From Flavobacterium sp. IB48 (GTDB lineage: Bacteria; Bacteroidota; Bacteroidia; Flavobacteriales; Flavobacteriaceae), in the NCBI RefSeq assembly GCF_016405855.1, contig NZ_JAEFCA010000009.1:62001-126000 (forward strand): DNA of 64,000 nt. The letters are read 5' to 3'. The translations under genes and the position numbers were made by a program. The notes below the pieces were generated by a model. The model did not search any database. It was not told where the DNA came from and worked only from the letters and a program-made list of their open reading frames with translations. Each line of letters starts with the position of its first letter. Position 1 is the first letter of the stretch. Shown one piece after another: positions 61,701-64,000 of the stretch.

Positions 61701-62948
61701 TAAATTTACAGCGGTAGCTGCGGAACTGCCATTAGACCACAAAAAAGTGTAAGGGAATTTTCCTCCCGAAGGAGTTACTGTTGCCGTTCCGTTATTGATA
61801 CCATTACAAGCACTTGTTTGCGATTGTGTAGCAGATAAGGCAGCATTGGTCATAAATGATGCAGTAGCTCCATAAGCAGTTCCAACTGAATTTGTTGCAT
61901 ATGCTCTATAAAATATTGTTGCCAAAGAAGGAAGCCCGCTTGCATTTACGGTAAAAGCGCTTACTCCATCAATTGCCGCTACTTGATTTACTCCCGGACC
62001 ATTTATTACAGGATCTGGAATTAAAGACCAAACAATACCTCTTTGTATGGCGCCACTATCACCTCCATTATCATTTGAACCTCCCAGCGTGGCTGTAATT
62101 GCACCATGATTGGTTACAGTGGTAGTTGTTGTTACTGTTGGTACTGAGGTACAAGTTACATTTGGAGAATAGTTGCTAGGTAAGATTCCCTGAGTTCCAG
62201 AAGGAGTAGAAGTTAGGGTTGTGATTGTCCAATTAGTATAGTTATTGATACTTGCTCTTAAAGCAGTAGAAGTACCAGTTAAAGTACCTGTGTATTTTGC
62301 GAAGTATTGACTTGGCTCAGTAATATTAGGAAATAGCGAAACACAATTTACTCCGTTAGTTAATCCCGGTGGTATGATACTTTCTGCACCACCAAGACCT
62401 TGTGTTATGTCGCGGCTATTCCAATGCGTTGTAGAATCATAATTGAGAGAATTAAAATCGCCATGAATACCTGCTAAAAAAGTAATTGTGGCTGCCGAAA
62501 TTGTAGGTCTAACTGTATTATCAGCACTTTGATAAGCTAGCATTTGATCGCCAGCAGATAGGTTAAAACTATAAGTAGCTCCATCTGGATTAATTAGAAA
62601 GTCACTTGCTTGGCCTCCAGTTACAGTAAAGGTATTAGCACTAGTTTCTATAACAGAAATAATTTTTCCGCAAGTCACCCCAAGAGGTATTGTCCATTTG
62701 ATGTGGGGCTCTCCACTACCGATCCAGCGAGATTCAATGGGACCATCTGCCGAGAGACCTTCTTCTGTAAAGTATACAATTTCTCCAGCAGGTAGATTTT
62801 TTAGGGCTATAAAGCTAAACCCATCTTGGCCTCCAGTATCAAAGCCAATAAAAGCGATATCGCCTGGCCCTAAAGTCTGTCCTTTTATATTTTGATGTAA
62901 ACCAAAGACGCAAAAGAACGTAAAAAATAAGAGTAATTTTTTTTTCAT
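55743..62948 (-). CDS. Giant SprB-repeat surface adhesin with T9SS type A sorting domain
   Basis: From ATG 62948 the protein has about 2,401 residues. A signal peptide (FFCVFGLHQNIKGQ) leads to an N-terminal lectin- or LTD-like domain (DIAFIGFDTGGQDGFSFIAL). Residues about 365-1970 are 21 SprB-type repeats of about 76 residues, each with a sxxCNGGxNG start, GGTGxYTYSW core and AGTYTVTVTDANxC end. A fibronectin-like segment, an MBG (YGX-type) domain (HTKVYGTTDPVFNYTALGFA), Ig-like repeats and a C-terminal T9SS type A domain (KIKIYPNPVKPGAQFTLECD) follow. SprB is the gliding adhesin of F. johnsoniae; this protein is shorter, so a gliding or attachment role is inferred. Confidence 0.88.
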   Translation of the reverse strand: MKKKLLLFFTFFCVFGLHQNIKGQTLGPGDIAFIGFDTGGQDGFSFIALKNLPAGEIVYFTEEGLSADGPIESRWIGSGEPHIKWTIPLGVTCGKIISVIETSANTFTVTGGQASDFLINPDGATYSFNLSAGDQMLAYQSADNTVRPTISAATITFLAGIHGDFNSLNYDSTTHWNSRDITQGLGGAESIIPPGLTNGVNCVSLFPNITEPSQYFAKYTGTLTGTSTALRASINNYTNWTITTLTSTPSGTQGILPSNYSPNVTCTSVPTVTTTTTVTNHGAITATLGGSNDNGGDSGAIQRGIVWSLIPDPVINGPGVNQVAAIDGVSAFTVNASGLPSLATIFYRAYATNSVGTAYGATASFMTNAALSATQSQTSACNGINNGTATVTPSGGKFPYTFLWSNGSSAATAVNLAPTNYSVLITDSEGTSTSKSFTITQNSAISGTTDITNVSCNGGNNGAINLTPIGGSGTYTYNWGGGITTQDRTLLQAGTYSVTITDSNGCSQTISNIVVGQPSAALGGSTVVTNIACNGGNTGAINLTPTGGTGPYTFLWNDGVTTTEDRTGLTAGTYAVTITDSNSCQVNISNITVGQSSLITANATVTHIACHGGNTGAINLTPSGGVGPYTYSWSDGPTTEDRTGLIEGTYTVTITDSNLCSKTLSSFTVSQPSSPLGGTALPTNTTCFGGSNGTINLTPTGGQPPYTFNWVGGASTEDRTGLSAGTYAVTITDGNGCTATVSNIEVGQPTEVIATSAGQTNILCYGYATGTATVSATGGTGIGTYTYSWSPTGGSTATATGLTAGTYIATVTDANNCQATHSFTITEPLQALTATPSGQTNILCHGSTTGSATVTAAGGGGGYTYSWAPSGGTEATATGLAAGTYTVTITDANDCQTTQEFILTEPAAALTTAEGTINNTSCYGGGNGTATVIASGGTGSGTYSYSWNTTPVQNTATATGLSAGTYTVTVTDANACTATRNFTISQPSILSITPSQTDVSCNGGSNGTATASVTGGVGTYTYSWSPIGGTGATATGLTAGTYTITVTDANNCQATQSYNIEQPFALTATQSQTDVLCNGSATGTATVIASGGTGSNYTYQWLPSGGTAATATGLMAGAYTCTIRDQNNCTITKSFNISEPTYALNATTSQVNATCSTGGEASVNVSGGVLPYSYLWSPSGATTQIATGLAAGTHSVLVTDGNGCTLTRNFTIGTTNTLVATTSQVDVLCNGSSTGSASVTPSGAPGPFTYVWSPSVTNTETAVNLSAGNYSVTITSSNGCSIIKNFTITEPTAINITPSQTNVSCHDGTNGSASVTVNGGTGAYTYSWAPSGGNGATATGLSAGTYTVTVTDANYCEKTQSFTITQPDALIPSISQTDVSCNGGSNGSATVNVTGGTGLYTYSWSPSGGTNATASGLSAGTYTVTITDANLCEATATVTINEPSILSATIAKTDVLCNQANNGTATVTPTGGTGTYTYSWSPSGGTAATATGLSPNTYSVTVTDANGCFVTQSVIISEPSVLSASDSHTNVSCNGGNNGTASVVATGGTGNYSYLWAPSGGTAATATGLTAGTYTVTVTDENSCSTTNTITITEPDALTLTPNAVAVSCHNGSDGSATVSVTGGTGVYSYAWSPSGGNAATATGLAAGTYTVTVTDANSCSATAMVTINEPPALTATIAKTDVLCNQANNGTATVTPSGGTGTYTYSWSPSGGTAASATGLSPNTYSVTVTDANGCFVTESVIISEPSVLSASDSHTNVSCNQGNNGTASVVATGGTGNYSYLWAPSGGTAATATGLTAGTYTVTVTDGNSCSTTNTITITEPDALTLTSNAAPVSCHNGSDGSATVSVTGGTGAYSYAWSPSGGNAATATGLTAGTYTVTVTDENSCSATNIITITEPDALTLTANAVAVSCHNGNNGSATVSVTGGTGTYSYAWSPSGGNASTATNLVAGTYMVTVTDANSCSVSLSIDITQPDNPVNLNTATITGITQTGASLSGTASSDGLDTDKGECLTEVGFVYAQHASPTTADTKINVTAALGTFTSSLSGLRGNRTYYVRTYAVNSNGFVNYGNEVSFTTEKYTLTITAAAGHTKVYGTTDPVFNYTALGFANGDTNSILTGLLSRDTGENVGKYNIKLGSISAGADYIIDFTGAEFEITKADQTITWNQTLDFGCLDSDNVTLTATADSGLPISYTIANTALGTISGSTLNITGSGNSTITATQNGDQNHNEATAVVKPIEISQSGLVVQQWANVLFFDNKSNNFVAWQWYKNGTAVSGATRQYYSEVLPLNGTYYVIAKDKNGNSIKSCPIETTGTIFTKKIKIYPNPVKPGAQFTLECDFSDSQLSGSEVVIYDITGKLVQTISNVKAKNEITAPSQVALYIVVLKLADGQLKTINLLVK
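57290..58657 (-). repeat. 684-bp tandem duplication within the adhesin gene
   Basis: Two near-identical copies of a block of three SprB repeats (repeats 15-17 and 18-20) lie at an offset of exactly 684 bp (for example 57481 matches 58165 and 57877 matches 58561). 684 bp is 228 residues, or three 76-residue units. Repeat 21 is a further copy of the third unit. The boundaries given are approximate. Confidence 0.75.
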
Positions 62949-62962
62949 AACATACAATTTAG

Positions 62963-64000
62963 TTAATGACATAGATAAGCATTGTCCCAGCCTCCTATAT
63001 GGTCAGGTTTTGTTAGTGAGGCAAAAGCTCTAATAAAACCGCCATCGTTTAATAACGTTTCAATTTTTCTAAAGCTTATAGAATTAAAAGAATCCAAATT
63101 TAATTGGTATATATAGTGATTGAATAGTGTTCTATTGGTAGTGGTATCAAATCGGATATTACCTCTTGGGCCATCAATATCTAATTTGTACATTTCTTCA
63201 ATTAAAGAGTTTGTTTTTAAACTGTCAGCATTTAAAAGTATATTCTTTAATATTAATCCATTTTCGTATCCTAAAACTGAAAAGAAAGAAGGAATCTCTT
63301 TATAAACCTCTTTATAAAGTGAAGTGAAATTGGTTGAAGTAGTATCATTTTGCATCCAGCTGCTCACTACATAAAGCTCAGAAGGATTATTTTTATACTC
63401 CTCCAAAATTTTATCGTTAATAAAAAAAGGAGTTACATAAAAAGGATACTTTTGAGTAAGTTTATTTTGTTTCAGAAAAGCAGCATTCTCTTCAGCATAT
63501 AAACCACTATAAAACGCAAAAACAGCATTGGGTTGCTGTGTATTTATAGTGTGATCCATATGTAATGCTTCATTTTCTCTTGGCATAAAAGGAGTAATGT
63601 AATGTCCTGTAAATTGATTTTTTTCTTTAAATGCATATTCTAATGCAGAAAGCAAGCCATATCCTGAATCATAAAATGAAGTAGAAGAGGCGATTTGATA
63701 TTTTTTAGCGATAAAGTATTGGCCTAAATAATAGCAAGAATCTGTTAGTCCTAATGAATTTATAAATATACCTTCATATGCAGATGCTTGATAAGGAGTT
63801 GCTGCTCCTAAATCTGCTGCCAAAAATAAGATGTTATTATTAGAAGCATAATTATAAACTTCAGACATGTTGCAATGTCCCATAAAACCAATTATAATTG
63901 ATACATCTTCTTGAAAGTTAAGTTTCTGAATTTTATCAATTATTAGTTTTTCATCAGCACCAACACCAATACTTTCTACAAAAAATTTTACATTTAAATT
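62963..64000 (-). CDS. Type 1 periplasmic-binding-protein-like (leucine-binding family), 5' end outside the window
   Basis: The frame is open from 64000 to the stop at 62963, so the visible part is 345 residues without the N-terminus. It shows the Peripla_BP_6 pattern: VSIIIGFMGHCNMSEV, ILFLAADLGAATPYQ, FFSVLGYENGLILKNIL, and GPRGNIRFDTTTNRTLFNHY then IYQL. The gene ends 14 bp before the adhesin start, so the two are probably co-transcribed. No ABC permease is seen, so it may be an extracellular sensor or scaffold rather than a transporter part. The ligand is unknown. Confidence 0.7.
   Translation of the reverse strand, partial: NLNVKFFVESIGVGADEKLIIDKIQKLNFQEDVSIIIGFMGHCNMSEVYNYASNNNILFLAADLGAATPYQASAYEGIFINSLGLTDSCYYLGQYFIAKKYQIASSTSFYDSGYGLLSALEYAFKEKNQFTGHYITPFMPRENEALHMDHTINTQQPNAVFAFYSGLYAEENAAFLKQNKLTQKYPFYVTPFFINDKILEEYKNNPSELYVVSSWMQNDTTSTNFTSLYKEVYKEIPSFFSVLGYENGLILKNILLNADSLKTNSLIEEMYKLDIDGPRGNIRFDTTTNRTLFNHYIYQLNLDSFNSISFRKIETLLNDGGFIRAFASLTKPDHIGGWDNAYLCH

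Noticed and set aside
57000..61860. CRISPR-like periodic repeats
   Set aside because: The period is about 228 bp, the units are coding and diverged, and they translate into SprB-type repeats of one long protein.
55743..62972. Alternative adhesin start at ATG 62972
   Set aside because: It overlaps the preceding gene's stop by 10 bp and puts eight residues before the strong signal peptide MKKKLLLFF, so ATG 62948 is preferred.

Overview
The window is an AT-rich chromosomal segment from a Bacteroidota bacterium, most likely a Flavobacterium or close relative. The evidence is the TAnnTTTG-type -7 promoter elements, TonB receptors with N-terminal CarboxypepD_reg-like domains, HmuY-like lipoproteins with acidic residues after the lipobox cysteine, type IX secretion C-terminal domains, an SprB-repeat giant adhesin, and short palindromic intergenic repeats of kinds common in that genus. 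I saw no rRNA, tRNA, CRISPR array, insertion sequence or prophage.

Layout. (1) 1-3012, minus strand: a compact operon of a flavoprotein, a methyltransferase, a type III polyketide synthase and the start of a hotdog dehydratase-like gene, resembling a phenolic-lipid pathway. (2) 3467-10205, plus strand: a heme or iron uptake operon with a TonB receptor, two HmuY paralogues and three further lipoproteins. (3) 10358-17444: small genes, a CPBP protease, a Crp-type regulator and a sucrose block (GH32-like hydrolase, sucrose-phosphate synthase/phosphatase, fructokinase), separated by palindromic repeats. (4) 18490-22027: a siderophore TonB receptor and a PepSY membrane protein. Its promoter shares a 13-bp motif with the heme operon, probably an iron-responsive site. 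(5) 22481-36319: mixed genes, including a TetR/SDR pair with two copies of one 16-bp operator, a LytS/LytR-type system divergent from an outer-membrane barrel, a DUF1772/NAD(P)-binding/AraC group, an AspT-like exchanger and a T9SS cargo protein.

(6) 36414-54150 is the most interesting part: an anaerobic and nitrous-oxide respiration island. Leftward run nadA, nadB, ric, nrdD, a separate 55-residue glycyl-radical domain of NrdD, nrdG and a CopD-like membrane protein. Next come a copper-type TonB receptor carrying the OprC/NosA ligand pattern (C100, M104, H282, M284), a Met/His-rich lipoprotein and a small Cys/His protein. Divergently, rightward, run cytochrome c, clade II nosZ, a membrane-domain/NosL fusion, nosD, nosF, nosY and a truncated hemoglobin, followed by a convergent Crp/Fnr regulator. 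Three perfect ATGATTnnAATCAT palindromes lie in this island. One is upstream of nadA, one sits midway between the copper operon and the nos operon with plausible promoters about 41 bp away on both sides, and one is orphaned between two convergent genes. Together they suggest one Fnr/Dnr-like regulon that couples copper import to N2O reductase synthesis and to oxygen-independent dNTP synthesis, with NAD synthesis and Fe-S repair.

(7) 54400-64000, minus strand: a periplasmic-binding-protein-like gene running off the right edge, a roughly 2,400-residue T9SS adhesin with 21 SprB-type repeats (including a recent 684-bp duplication) and an OmpA-family protein. All functions are inferred from reading the sequence; no database search was run.
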